Position numbers and translations under genes: made by a program. A stretch of DNA of 55,128 bases from Blastocatellia bacterium (GTDB taxonomy: Bacteria > Acidobacteriota > Blastocatellia > Pyrinomonadales > Pyrinomonadaceae), in assembly GCA_016789145.1 (NCBI GenBank), contig JAEUQI010000008.1, forward strand, positions 1-55,128, read 5' to 3'. Of the stretch, positions 8,289 to 16,994 are shown one piece after another; position 1 is the stretch's first letter, and the number at the start of each line of letters is the position of its first letter. The notes below the pieces were generated by a model. The model did no database searches, was not told where the DNA came from, and saw only the letters and a program-made list of their open reading frames with translations.

Positions 8289-9572
8289 CTAACGAATAGG
8301 TTCACGAAGAAGTACATCCGAGGCCGCAGAAGCGATAGCTGTTATCGATCTGTTAGCACCGCGCACCTCGGCTATCTGGCGAAGAGCTTCGCCCGTGCGT
8401 GCCATTAGGCGCATCAGGTCGCCCGGCTCTGCTTTGGTTCGCGAGACCAACAGTTCCCATTCCATGCCCTGAGCCCATCGTTCGGCGGCGGCGGCGGCGG
8501 AATCGTTCATATCCTCGATCGGCGGCACGCCGCATCGCCATTCAACGGTCGTCACTTTGCCAATGATCGATTCGAGCGAGTTGAGTCTATCGGCGAGCGA
8601 TCGTGACGTGCGAATTTCACCATAGTTGCGGTCGGCGTCCGAAGCGATAGATGCGATCATTCCGGCAAACTCGGCAACGCTTGCCTCATTAAACACGCCT
8701 TCGCGGATGGCTTCGCCGACGAGCAGCGGTCTGTCGATACGCAGATCCGCGAGCCATTTTCCGTCCGCGGTGACCGATTCGTTTGCGAGATCGATGTAGC
8801 CGTAATGATCTAGAACCTGCGCACGGCGTTCGAAATCGTCCCAGATACCGCCCGCGAGGTCACGCTTGTCGCCGGGAGCCGGGCGATGGTAGAACGCAAA
8901 GCTTTTCTCCGCCATCTCGCGAACCTGAGCGAGTTCGCCATAAGCATCGAGCAAGTTGAGCAAACTCGTGTAGGTCGCTCGAAACTTGCTTGTCAGAGCA
9001 TCAGGCTTTGATTTCAGTAGTTCAGCGACCTTCCGAATATTTTGATAAGGACTCGGAACAAGCACAGCAAATCCAACATTATCGCGTCCACGACGGCCCG
9101 CACGGCCCGTCATTTGCTGTAATTCGCTCGCCGTCAGCGATCGCCAGCCATCGTTTCCACGAGCGTCAGCATTGCTGATCACGACGGTTCGCGCCGGAAA
9201 ATCGACGCCCGCTGCAACGGTCGAGGTCGCAAATATCGCATCGAGCAGGCCCGCCGCCATCATCTTTTCGACGAGCAGTTTCCACGCCGGAATGTGTCCT
9301 GCGTGATGGGCACCGACACCTGCATCCACGATCAGCTTTCGGTGTTTGTGCGTCGTGATCTCGGGAAATTCGTCTGCCATTTCGTCGTAGATCGCACGAC
9401 GTTTGTCGATCTTCTCTGCGTCGAACGGCTGAGTTTTGTCGTTTGCGAGATCCAGGGCGGCTTCGTCACATTTTCGTCTGGTTTGCAGGAAAACGATCGC
9501 GGGAAGTAGATTGTAGCGCCGAAGTGTCGAGATGATCTTTCTCGGCGCTATCTCGGCATTGCGGTCGTTCAT
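8289..9572 (-). CDS. Ski2/Mtr4-like helicase protein lacking the first RecA domain
   Basis: 427 residues matching only the second half of a Ski2-like (DOB1/MTR4-type) RNA helicase. Present are the RecA2 start PAIVFLQTRRKCDEAA (24-39), GVGAHHAG (85-92), motif V ATSTVAAGVDFPA (115-127) and motif VI QMTGRAGRRGRD (153-164), followed by a helical C-terminal region resembling the DSHCT module. Absent are the Walker A, DEVH and other motifs of RecA1. Only 73 bp separate its start from the divergent glycosyltransferase, so the missing ~350 residues cannot be encoded there, and there is no sign of a frameshift. On its own the protein could not hydrolyse ATP; it may work with a separately encoded RecA1 half or have become a binding protein. 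The start at 9572 follows a TATACT-like box. Confidence 0.82.
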   Translation of the reverse strand: MNDRNAEIAPRKIISTLRRYNLLPAIVFLQTRRKCDEAALDLANDKTQPFDAEKIDKRRAIYDEMADEFPEITTHKHRKLIVDAGVGAHHAGHIPAWKLLVEKMMAAGLLDAIFATSTVAAGVDFPARTVVISNADARGNDGWRSLTASELQQMTGRAGRRGRDNVGFAVLVPSPYQNIRKVAELLKSKPDALTSKFRATYTSLLNLLDAYGELAQVREMAEKSFAFYHRPAPGDKRDLAGGIWDDFERRAQVLDHYGYIDLANESVTADGKWLADLRIDRPLLVGEAIREGVFNEASVAEFAGMIASIASDADRNYGEIRTSRSLADRLNSLESIIGKVTTVEWRCGVPPIEDMNDSAAAAAERWAQGMEWELLVSRTKAEPGDLMRLMARTGEALRQIAEVRGANRSITAIASAASDVLLREPIR

Positions 9573-9607
9573 TGCCCGTAAGTATAAACGAAATGGCGTG
9601 GGAAATC

Positions 9608-9616
9608 TGCTACAAT
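9608..9616 (+). promoter_or_regulatory. Extended -10 promoter candidate for the glycosyltransferase
   Basis: TGcTACAAT (9608-9616) matches the extended -10 form TGnTATAAT with one mismatch. It lies 29 bp before the ATG at 9646, giving a short leader of about 23 nt without a clear Shine-Dalgarno. No good -35 is present, as is common for extended -10 promoters. Confidence 0.4.
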
Positions 9617-9645
9617 CGTGGTTTCAGATACGAATTTGACCTTAG

Positions 9646-10461
9646 ATGATCGACGGAAAAAAGATCATAGTCGTAATGCCTGCGTACAACGCTGCCGAAA
9701 CTTTGGCTAAAACTGTCGCCGAGGTTCCGCGCGAGGTCGTTGACGAGATCATCGTCGTCGATGATGCGAGTTCCGACCTTACTTCGGAACGCTCTTCTGA
9801 TCTCGGACTGATCACATTTCGACATAACCAGAATTTCGGCTACGGACGTAACCAAAAAACGTGCTACGCCGAGGCATTGCGACGCGGAGCTGACATCGTC
9901 GTGATGGTACATCCCGACTATCAATATTCGCCAAAACTCATCACCGCAATGGCGTCGATGATCGCCTACGGAACATATGACATCGTCATTGGCTCGCGAA
10001 TTCTCGGCTCCGGAGCGATCGCCGGCGGCATGCCGATCTACAAGTTTATTTCTAATCGATTTCTTACGCTGGCCCAGAATATTTTGATGAGTTCAAAGCT
10101 GTCGGAATATCACACAGGCTTTCGTGCGTTCAGTCGCGAGGTGCTCGAATCGCTACCGCTCGATGCGAATTCGGATGATTTCGTATTCGACAATCAGATG
10201 CTTGCACAGGCAGTGTATTTTGGCTTTTCGATCGGCGAAGTCTCGTGTCCGACACGCTATGCGGCTGAATCGTCATCGATAAATTTCAGCCGAAGCGTAC
10301 GCTATGGACTTGGTGTTGTCGCAACATCGATCAGCTACAGGCTCAACAAAATGGGCGTTCTTCGATCGAATATTTTTGATCAACGGCAGCGAGCAGAACT
10401 TGATTCTTATTACTACGAGGTCGAAAACAAGGCCGCACTCGCGGCGGGAGACAATAAATGA
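9646..10461 (+). CDS. Glycosyltransferase family 2, dolichyl-phosphate-mannose-synthase-like
   Basis: 271 residues with a GT-A fold: KIIVVMPAYNAAETLAKTV at the N-terminus, IIVVDDASSDLT (nucleotide-binding Asp pair), NFGYGRNQKTCYAEAL, then VVMVHPDYQYSP where most relatives have a DxD-type metal site. TGFRAF and the following hydrophobic region are typical of DPM1-like GT2 enzymes that use a polyprenyl phosphate acceptor. No membrane helix is obvious, so it is probably a peripheral inner-face enzyme. It overlaps the downstream amidase by 4 bp (ATGA at 10458-10461), indicating translational coupling. Sugar and acceptor are unknown. Confidence 0.88.
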   Translation: MIDGKKIIVVMPAYNAAETLAKTVAEVPREVVDEIIVVDDASSDLTSERSSDLGLITFRHNQNFGYGRNQKTCYAEALRRGADIVVMVHPDYQYSPKLITAMASMIAYGTYDIVIGSRILGSGAIAGGMPIYKFISNRFLTLAQNILMSSKLSEYHTGFRAFSREVLESLPLDANSDDFVFDNQMLAQAVYFGFSIGEVSCPTRYAAESSSINFSRSVRYGLGVVATSISYRLNKMGVLRSNIFDQRQRAELDSYYYEVENKAALAAGDNK

Positions 10462-12029
10462 AACGACGTGAATTTATTAGAGATGCAGGCCTGGCCGCAT
10501 TTGGAACCTTTGCATTAACGCGTGGCACATTCGCTGAAAGCCGCGTAATTGCTGCGCAAAACGCGACGGTCGCCGGTTTGCAATCCGCGATGGCATCGAA
10601 AGATATGACTTCGGTGCAGCTTGTTGATTTCTATCTCAAGCGAATAGCAACCGTCGATAAACAGATAGATTCGATCATCGAGCTCAATCCAGATGCTCGC
10701 TCGATCGCTGCAGAAATGGACCGCGAACGAAAGTCCGGCAAAGTCCGCGGGCCGCTGCATGGCATTCCTGTTGTGCTGAAAGACAACATCGACACGGCTG
10801 ACAAGATGAAAACAACGGCCGGTAGTCTCGCCTTGGCAGACGACCCGACGCCGAAGAAAGATGCGTTTATCGTAAAACGTCTTCGCGAAGCAGGAGCCGT
10901 TGTTCTCGCCAAAACAAACCTCAGCGAATGGGCGAATTTTCGAGATAATGATTCGATCAGCGGCTGGTCAGGCCGCGGCGGACAGACTAGAAATCCATAC
11001 ATTCTAGACCGAAATCCGTGCGGTTCATCTTCGGGCACAGGAGCAGCAATTGCCGCAGGCCTTGCGACGATCGGTATAGGAACTGAGACCGACGGCTCGA
11101 TAGTTTGCCCAGCATCGATTTGCGGAATCGTTGGATTGAAGCCTACGGTCGGCCTCGCATCGCGAAGTGGCATTATTCCGATCTCCGCAACTCAAGACAC
11201 TGCCGGTCCGATGTGCCGAACGGTCGCGGATGTTGCGGCGGTACTGAATGTCATCGACGCCGCCGACAGTGAAGACACGGTCACGATGCACAAACGCGAG
11301 CGTGTCGATTACACAAATTTCCTCAAGAAAGACGGCCTCGTTGGCATGCGTATTGGCGTGGCTCGCGATTATTGGGGACGAAGGAAAGATGTTGACACAG
11401 TTCTCGATTCCGCACTTGAGACGCTGAAAAAGGCAGGTGCCGTGCTCGTCGATGTGAAGTTTCCCAATTTGCGGAAATTTGGCGACGCTGAGTTTTTGGT
11501 TTTGAAATACGAGTTCAAGGACGGTCTCGAGAAATATCTTCGCGGACGCAATTCGCGCCACAAGACGCTCGACGATCTCATAAAATTCAATCGTGATAAT
11601 GCAGCGAAGGAACTCCCCTATTTCGGCCAGACGATCATGGAAGATTCGGCAAAGCTCGGTGATCTGAATTCAAAAGAATACAAAGACGCACTCGAAACTT
11701 GCCGAAGATATAGCCGCGACGAAGGCATAGATCAGGCGATGAACGAAAACAAACTCGACGCCATCATCGGCCCATCAAACGCACCAACTTGGATGATCGA
11801 CACCGTCAATGGCGATTGCGGCAGCGGCTATGTCGGCAGTTCGTCGCTCGCGGCCGTTGCCGGTTATCCAAATATCACGGTGCCTGCAGGACTGTTTCGA
11901 GAATTGCCGATCGGCGTGTCGTTCTTTGGCAGAGCCTGGTCCGAAGGCACTCTGATCAAGGCCGCATATGCATTCGAGCAGATGACAAATGCACGTCGGG
12001 AACCGAAATTCCTGGCGACGTTTCGTTAA
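10458..12029 (+). CDS. Exported amidase (amidase signature family)
   Basis: 523 residues. The N-terminus KRREFIRDAGLAAFGTFAL is a twin-arginine type signal, so the protein probably acts in the periplasm after folding. The amidase-signature Ser-cisSer-Lys triad is recognisable: K108 in VVLKDNID, the cis-Ser in CGSSSGTGAA (S190-S192) and the nucleophile S214 in GTETDGSI, inside the usual Gly/Ser-rich signature block. Length and layout fit GatA-like amidases that are not part of GatCAB, because no gatB or gatC is nearby. The start overlaps the glycosyltransferase stop by 4 bp, suggesting the two act on the same envelope molecule or are at least co-produced. The gene converges on coaX, with stop codons directly adjacent (12029/12030). 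Confidence 0.9.
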   Translation: MKRREFIRDAGLAAFGTFALTRGTFAESRVIAAQNATVAGLQSAMASKDMTSVQLVDFYLKRIATVDKQIDSIIELNPDARSIAAEMDRERKSGKVRGPLHGIPVVLKDNIDTADKMKTTAGSLALADDPTPKKDAFIVKRLREAGAVVLAKTNLSEWANFRDNDSISGWSGRGGQTRNPYILDRNPCGSSSGTGAAIAAGLATIGIGTETDGSIVCPASICGIVGLKPTVGLASRSGIIPISATQDTAGPMCRTVADVAAVLNVIDAADSEDTVTMHKRERVDYTNFLKKDGLVGMRIGVARDYWGRRKDVDTVLDSALETLKKAGAVLVDVKFPNLRKFGDAEFLVLKYEFKDGLEKYLRGRNSRHKTLDDLIKFNRDNAAKELPYFGQTIMEDSAKLGDLNSKEYKDALETCRRYSRDEGIDQAMNENKLDAIIGPSNAPTWMIDTVNGDCGSGYVGSSSLAAVAGYPNITVPAGLFRELPIGVSFFGRAWSEGTLIKAAYAFEQMTNARREPKFLATFR

Positions 12030-12770
12030 TTACCTAATTGAGAGATTTGCAAGACCGTCGACCAGCAAGTCTGTTTCGACGGTCATTTTATATGCAGAAT
12101 GTTCAGCGACCAGCGATGCATTGCCGCCGGTGACGACAAGTTTGGAGTCAACACCGAGTTCGCTACTAATTCGATGAATTAGTCCATCGACCATCTCGAC
12201 ATAGCCGATCACGATGCCCGATCGGAGACATTCGACCGTCGTGTTTTGAATTGTCCTATCAGGAAACTCGATCGAAACCTCAGGCAATCGCGAGGTGGTA
12301 AGATGCAAAGCTTTTGAGAGAGTGTGAAGCCCCGGAGCGATCACGCCGCCGAGCAAAACTCTTTCACCATCGACCGCATCGATCGTCGTCGCCGTTCCGA
12401 AACTGCATACAATAACGGGCGCTCCATATTTTTCGACTGCGGAAAACACGTTGACCAAGCGATCAGTTCCAGCGTCCTCTAACGGCTCGTAACGGATCTC
12501 GATACCGAAGTCATCGCTATTCGTAACAATTCTACAATCGACTTCGAATGTCGATCCGATCGCTGAGGACACGGTCTGGTTCAGTTCGGGCACGACTGAG
12601 CACACGATCGCCGATTTGAATTTCTGGTCGAAATTCACCGTTAGAAAGTTAGCGATATCATCGGCCGCTTGGCCGCGTGGTGTAGGAATCGAGGTTCTAT
12701 AAATTAAATCGTCGCCGTCAAACACCGCGAACTTTGTGTTCGTGTTACCGATGTCAACGGCGAGCAGCAT
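12030..12770 (-). CDS. coaX: Type III pantothenate kinase
   Basis: First step of coenzyme A synthesis: phosphorylation of pantothenate. The motifs are clear: LLAVDIGNTNTKFAVF (N-terminal phosphate loop), DAGTDRLVNVFSAV, SFGTATTIDAV and GGVIAPGL. I choose the ATG at 12770 (246 residues), because the DIGNT motif then starts at residue 6 as in the family; a longer frame to 12815 overlaps the previous gene and adds an unrelated Arg/Pro stretch. It is the last gene of the minus-strand operon that includes birA, and a birA-coaX neighbourhood is common in bacteria. The gap to the upstream small gene is 5 bp. Confidence 0.94.
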   Translation of the reverse strand: MLLAVDIGNTNTKFAVFDGDDLIYRTSIPTPRGQAADDIANFLTVNFDQKFKSAIVCSVVPELNQTVSSAIGSTFEVDCRIVTNSDDFGIEIRYEPLEDAGTDRLVNVFSAVEKYGAPVIVCSFGTATTIDAVDGERVLLGGVIAPGLHTLSKALHLTTSRLPEVSIEFPDRTIQNTTVECLRSGIVIGYVEMVDGLIHRISSELGVDSKLVVTGGNASLVAEHSAYKMTVETDLLVDGLANLSIR

Positions 12771-12775
12771 GAGCG

Positions 12776-13123
12776 TTAGCCTTGCAGCGGAAGGCCGTCG
12801 TGGACGATGTTCCAACCGTTAATGCGGCTTGTTTTGAGGCTCTTGGTAAACCATTCGACGGCGGCATTTGCGTCGTCGTAGATCTGGATCGCGGGATGAG
12901 CTTCGCGCGGATCGACACGGCAGATCGCGGCTCCGATCGGGGCTGTTTTGATGCATAATAGAGCGATCATCTCGTTCTTCTGCATTACGACCGTGCGGAT
13001 CTCGACGTCTTCGTTGACCTCATCGAACGCCTCAAACTCGAGCGACGCATCATCCTCGGAGTCTATCTCTTCAAAAAATTCTTCGAGGTCAAAATCAGGC
13101 TCCAGACTCATCTCTTCGTTCAT
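12776..13123 (-). CDS. Small acidic protein of unknown function
   Basis: 115 residues. The first ~45 are very acidic (EEMSLEPDFDLEEFFEEID and more), followed by a compact alpha/beta-like segment with hydrophobic strands (IRTVVMQKNEMIALLCIKT) and a C-terminal WFTKSLK...INGWNIVHDGLP. I do not recognise the family. It lies inside the operon, 17 bp after vanW and 5 bp before coaX, so it is very probably expressed. The acidic N-terminus suggests a disordered tail. No export signal. Confidence 0.7.
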   Translation of the reverse strand: MNEEMSLEPDFDLEEFFEEIDSEDDASLEFEAFDEVNEDVEIRTVVMQKNEMIALLCIKTAPIGAAICRVDPREAHPAIQIYDDANAAVEWFTKSLKTSRINGWNIVHDGLPLQG

Positions 13124-13140
13124 ACAAAAATCTCGCGATA

Positions 13141-13959
13141 CTACAAACTACACTCTTGAGCCGATAAATTCAATTCGTACTTGATCTCGGCGTGGTTGCG
13201 AACAACCAATTCTTCGCCGACACGATTTCCTGTTCGTCGATCTATAAGCTCGCGCCAGATCTCATTCTCGCGAAAGATCTTGTCGCCGTCGGGTATGAAT
13301 CGATGCCCGCGTTCTACGATGTGATACGCGAACGGGGTCTCTTCGCTCGACAATATCGCTCCCTTCAAGTGTTGTTCCGTCACAAATACACGGATCTGAA
13401 ATGTGATGTCCGTCGGATTGAAGAACCTAAGGTCGATGTAGTTGTAAAAAACTCCGGCTCCTGACCCAAAAGGCAGAGTGCGGTTCTCATCCGGGAACGG
13501 ATCGAAACTGTGATGATGGCGTTCGACGACCTCCAACGGAGTGTGCAATGCCATCCAATACAGGAGATTTGCAAGCTGACAAAGCCCGCCGCCGACGCCG
13601 CGAACGACCTCGCCCTGCGACAATTGCATTCCCTCGACATATCCCTTCTCGGCTGTAGCCTCGCCTAGCCGATTCCAAAATGAGAACGTCTCGCCGGGCT
13701 TGATCAACAAACCGTCGATCGTCGGACACGCTATCTTGAGGTTCGCGACCTTATTCTCTTGAAGTTCCGGATCGGAATTGCCTAGGCGTCGTCGAAGTAG
13801 TGACTGGTGTTTTTTGCAGGAATATTTTAATTCGTTGATAGCGAGTTCTGATGCAAATTCGGTTCGCGCCGAGACATCGGCGAGCTGTCTAAACAACCGT
13901 TTCTGCCATATGCGTGTTTTGTAAACCGCCGGATGTATCTCTGCTAAACGCCTTTTCAT
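13141..13959 (-). CDS. VanW family protein
   Basis: 272 residues with the VanW signature: IDGLLIKPGETFSFWNRLG, then QGEVVRGVGGGLCQLANLLYW and HHHSFDPFP, and the later AGVFYNYIDLRFFNP. VanW proteins occur in many bacteria outside vancomycin clusters and their biochemical role is unknown; this gene should not be read as a resistance determinant. No signal peptide is seen; the N-terminus is basic (KRRLAEIHPAVYKTRIWQKR). Its start overlaps the birA stop by 4 bp (ATGA), so it is translationally coupled. The neighbours are birA upstream and a small acidic protein downstream. Confidence 0.92.
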   Translation of the reverse strand: MKRRLAEIHPAVYKTRIWQKRLFRQLADVSARTEFASELAINELKYSCKKHQSLLRRRLGNSDPELQENKVANLKIACPTIDGLLIKPGETFSFWNRLGEATAEKGYVEGMQLSQGEVVRGVGGGLCQLANLLYWMALHTPLEVVERHHHSFDPFPDENRTLPFGSGAGVFYNYIDLRFFNPTDITFQIRVFVTEQHLKGAILSSEETPFAYHIVERGHRFIPDGDKIFRENEIWRELIDRRTGNRVGEELVVRNHAEIKYELNLSAQECSL

Positions 13960-14720
13960 TGCCTTTCGTGCGAGCGTAACCGAGTCACGTCACCTGCCTG
14001 CACGATCTTAACTTCTCCGTTCGAGAGTTTAACACGCAATGCACCATTTGATTCCAAGCCGTCCGTCGTTCCTTCGAAAATGTCATCATTTGCGGTAACG
14101 CGAACTCGTTTGCCGGAATGATAGGTTGATCGCGAACGCCAATTATCTATTATCTGTCGCGGGCCGTCTTCGCCGTGCAGTATCTCGTAAAAGTATGCGA
14201 AATAACGCGTTACGGCTTCGGCAGCCTCGTCCGGTGTTGGCTTAGCTCCCGTTTCGACCTCGATCGAGGTCGCGATGTCGGCAAGCTCCTCAGGAAAACT
14301 CGAGCTCGTAAGATTGATGCCGATGCCAACGATAACCACCAATCCTTTGTCGGTTTCGACCGTCTCTGCAAGAATTCCCGAGATCTTATCATCGCCAACA
14401 AGAATGTCATTGACCCATTTAATATCGGCTTCAACGCCAAATCCGTCCAAAGCGTCGTGTACCGCAACCCCGGCTGCATGAGTGATCAATGGCAGAAATT
14501 GCGACGCGATATTTGGTCGCACGATGATACTTAAGTAAAGGCCGGAACCAGCCTCAGAATGCCACTCACGGCCATGACGTCCGCGGCCTGCCGTTTGCTC
14601 ATAGGCTAGCACGCAGACTCCTTCGTCGGCACCGCGACGTGCTTGTTCGGCCGCTTCGGTATTGGTCGAGCCGAGCGTTTCGTATTTGAGAATATTGAAG
14701 TTCACTATTTCGGAGCCCAA
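13956..14720 (-). CDS. birA: Biotin--[acetyl-CoA-carboxylase] ligase
   Basis: 254 residues; attaches biotin to the carboxyl carrier protein through biotinyl-AMP. The catalytic motifs are present: LGSTNTEA, TAGRGRHGREWHS (adenylate loop), GLYLSIIVRP, IKWVNDILV and KISGILAE, and a C-terminal SH3-like domain follows (GKRVRVTANDDIFEG). There is no N-terminal helix-turn-helix, so this is a monofunctional ligase, not the repressor form. The ATG at 14720 overlaps the end of egtD by 16 bp; an in-frame GTG at 14705, which shares one base with the egtD stop, is an equally possible start and would remove five residues. The vanW-like gene overlaps its stop. Confidence 0.95.
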   Translation of the reverse strand: MGSEIVNFNILKYETLGSTNTEAAEQARRGADEGVCVLAYEQTAGRGRHGREWHSEAGSGLYLSIIVRPNIASQFLPLITHAAGVAVHDALDGFGVEADIKWVNDILVGDDKISGILAETVETDKGLVVIVGIGINLTSSSFPEELADIATSIEVETGAKPTPDEAAEAVTRYFAYFYEILHGEDGPRQIIDNWRSRSTYHSGKRVRVTANDDIFEGTTDGLESNGALRVKLSNGEVKIVQAGDVTRLRSHERQ

Positions 14721-15670
14721 AGCGAATCGCAGTAGTACTTTCGCGGATCATAAAAATTCTCGACAATCTCAAAGCCGCTCTCGGCGGCAAGATCTTCGAT
14801 CATTCGAAGCGAGTATTTTTGCGATATCTCCATAAAGATAGCTTCCCACGCATCAAAATCAAAGTCACGATCGAGCGATCTGATCCGAACGGTCTGTCGT
14901 TCACGGCTCATCAGGAATGAGCGAGCTGAGCCCTCGACCGGTCGGTAATTGGCGTAGTGAACGAACTTAGCAATGTCGAAATTGCCTCCTAGTTCACGGT
15001 TAATGCGAGTCAACAGGTTGAGATTGAATCTGGCGGTAACACCCGCCGCGTCGTCGTATGCAGCAGCTATCACGTGCGGGTCTTTTTGCAGATCAAAGCC
15101 GACGAAGAGACGATCATTCGGATTCATCGCGGCGTGGATCTCCTTAAAGAATGCGACCGAGCTTTCATGGTCGAAATTCCCTATATTCGAACCAAGAAAC
15201 AGTATCACCTTACGGCGATCGTCGGCATCACATAGATCCTGCAAAACCTCAAAATAATCGCCTTGGCGTGCGGACATCTTCAGAAATGGGAACTCAGCAT
15301 TGAATTTTGCGGTCAGTTCCCCGACCGCTTCGCTTGATATATCGATCGGCGAATAGGCAATGTCAGCATTTTGCCCGAGAAAGTGTTTGATCAGAACCGC
15401 AGTCTTGGTTCCGTCTCCCGCCCCTAGCTCCACAAGATCAAAACCGCCTTCGACGTCAAACAAGCGGAATATCGCATCTGCCTGCCCACGAAAGATCTCG
15501 AATTCGCATTCGGTCAAATAATACTCCGGCAGCTTCATTATCTTCTGAAATAGCCGCGAGCCTTCGTCATCATAGAAATACTTCGACGAAAGAGCTTTTG
15601 GCGTTGAGGACAATCCGTCGAGGACGTCAGCGGCGAATTGGTCGAATTCTAGTGAGCGTGAGGTATGCAT
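14705..15670 (-). CDS. egtD: L-histidine N(alpha)-methyltransferase (ergothioneine biosynthesis)
   Basis: Trimethylates histidine to hercynine with SAM. The DUF2260/EgtD signature is strong: SKYFYDDEGSRLFQKIM, LPEYYLTECEFEI, the SAM-binding LVELGAGDGTKT and ILFLGSNIGNFD. From the ATG at 15670 the protein is 320 residues, close to characterised EgtD enzymes; the frame is open to 15712 but that extension overlaps the egtB 3' end. The start lies 8 nt after the egtB stop, so coupling with egtB is likely. Together, EgtB and EgtD form the minimal set for ergothioneine in organisms lacking EgtA/C next door; the final C-S lyase (EgtE) is not visible in this window. Confidence 0.95.
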   Translation of the reverse strand: MHTSRSLEFDQFAADVLDGLSSTPKALSSKYFYDDEGSRLFQKIMKLPEYYLTECEFEIFRGQADAIFRLFDVEGGFDLVELGAGDGTKTAVLIKHFLGQNADIAYSPIDISSEAVGELTAKFNAEFPFLKMSARQGDYFEVLQDLCDADDRRKVILFLGSNIGNFDHESSVAFFKEIHAAMNPNDRLFVGFDLQKDPHVIAAAYDDAAGVTARFNLNLLTRINRELGGNFDIAKFVHYANYRPVEGSARSFLMSRERQTVRIRSLDRDFDFDAWEAIFMEISQKYSLRMIEDLAAESGFEIVENFYDPRKYYCDSLWAPK

Positions 15671-15678
15671 AATTTTGA

Positions 15679-16863
15679 TCAGCGAGCCAAACGGATTCCC
15701 GTGAACTGCCATCGTAGATGTGGCTGAAAAAAGTTTCTGTATGTCGGACGACTGTGCCCGTCTGGTGTCACAACCGATGCTCCTCGAAGAACCATTTGGT
15801 TGATCATAAACTTACCGTTATATTCGCCGACAGCACCCGCGGCCTTGCTAAATCCGGGATATGGCAAATACGCGGAATTGGTCCATTCCCAGCGTTTGCC
15901 CCAACCAAGATCGGCACTCGCGGATTCCCACTCGAATTCAGTTGGCAGACGATTTCCTTTCCACTCAGCAAACGCAGCGGCTTCGTAATAAGAGACGTGG
16001 CAGACCGGTGCGTCCGGCAGTATTGGACGGCGTCCACCGAGTGTGAACTGCGACCATTCGCCTTGGTCAAATCGCCAATATAATGGTGAAGTCACGCCGT
16101 TCTGATGCACCCAATCCCAACCATCGGCATGCCACAATCTATGGTCGCGATAGCCTCCCGATTCGATGAAATCGATAAACTCGCCGTTTGTTATGAGTCG
16201 CGATGAGATCGAGAATTCAGGAAGGTAAACCTTGTGTCGGGCGAGTTCATTGTCAAAACAAAATCCGTCGCCTTGGTGGCCTATCTCGTAAATACCTTCG
16301 TCAAAACGAATGAACTCGCTGTCAACGGTATCGGCAGTCTCCTCCGGAAAGTAGTTCTCTCGATAAACGGGATCGGTCGGATTTAAGCTGAACGTGTATT
16401 TCAGATCGGTCAGCAATAGTTCCTGGTGCTGCTGTTCGTGGTTTATACCGAGGATCACCAGATCGGCAAGCTGACGGTCATCTGTGTCGCTTAACAGCCG
16501 AATGATCGCTTCGTCAACGTATTTTCGGTATTCGAACACCTTTGCAACCGAAGGCCGGCTCATTGCTCCGCGATCATCACGCGGCGTTCGTTCGCCGATG
16601 GTGTTGTAGTAGCTGTTAAACAGATAGGCGAAATCAGGATCGAACCGCTCGTAACCTTTTACAAACTTCGACAATATCATCTCTTCGAAAAACCATGTAG
16701 TGTGAGCAATGTTCCATCGAGCGGGCGAGACATCGACTATCGGTTGGGGAATGTAATCTTCGATCTCGAGCGGCTCGCATAGCGATTCGGTGTACTTACG
16801 GACCGCCAGAAACTGATCCGTTAGAAGCGGTTTTTCGGATTGTTGGGTGCCTACTGAGTTCAT
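15679..16863 (-). CDS. egtB: Hercynine oxygenase / ergothioneine sulfoxide synthase EgtB
   Basis: Iron enzyme that joins a cysteine-type thiol to hercynine using oxygen. It has an N-terminal DinB-like helical domain and a C-terminal FGE-sulfatase fold. The three iron-binding histidines are visible: H54 in WNIAHTTWFFE, and H142 and H146 in NHEQQHQELLLTD. The C-terminal half shows NGEFIDFIESGGY, PVCHVSYYEAAAFAEWKG, RLPTEFEWE and the terminal FFQPHLRWQFTGIRLA. The ATG at 16863 gives 394 residues; the frame extends to 16908 without support. Characterised acidobacterial EgtB (Chloracidobacterium) uses free cysteine, not gamma-glutamylcysteine; absence of egtA and egtC here fits that, but the substrate is an inference. 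Confidence 0.95.
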   Translation of the reverse strand: MNSVGTQQSEKPLLTDQFLAVRKYTESLCEPLEIEDYIPQPIVDVSPARWNIAHTTWFFEEMILSKFVKGYERFDPDFAYLFNSYYNTIGERTPRDDRGAMSRPSVAKVFEYRKYVDEAIIRLLSDTDDRQLADLVILGINHEQQHQELLLTDLKYTFSLNPTDPVYRENYFPEETADTVDSEFIRFDEGIYEIGHQGDGFCFDNELARHKVYLPEFSISSRLITNGEFIDFIESGGYRDHRLWHADGWDWVHQNGVTSPLYWRFDQGEWSQFTLGGRRPILPDAPVCHVSYYEAAAFAEWKGNRLPTEFEWESASADLGWGKRWEWTNSAYLPYPGFSKAAGAVGEYNGKFMINQMVLRGASVVTPDGHSRPTYRNFFQPHLRWQFTGIRLAR

Positions 16864-16994
16864 ATCTTCCCGTAGTTCTATCCTAATACCTCTCTGCCTA
16901 AACGGCAAGAATGGGTCGCATTACTATGACTTTGTCGCATTTATGGCACATGGCAGCCGAAATTTAGACTGCCGGAACTACAAAATACCGTTGT

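Noticed and set aside
8289..9645. Frameshift or split of a full-length helicase gene
   Set aside because: Only 73 bp lie before the next divergent gene, and no RecA1 motif is found in any frame there.
13141..13959. Vancomycin resistance
   Set aside because: VanW alone does not confer resistance, and no vanH, vanA/B, vanX or sensor genes are nearby.
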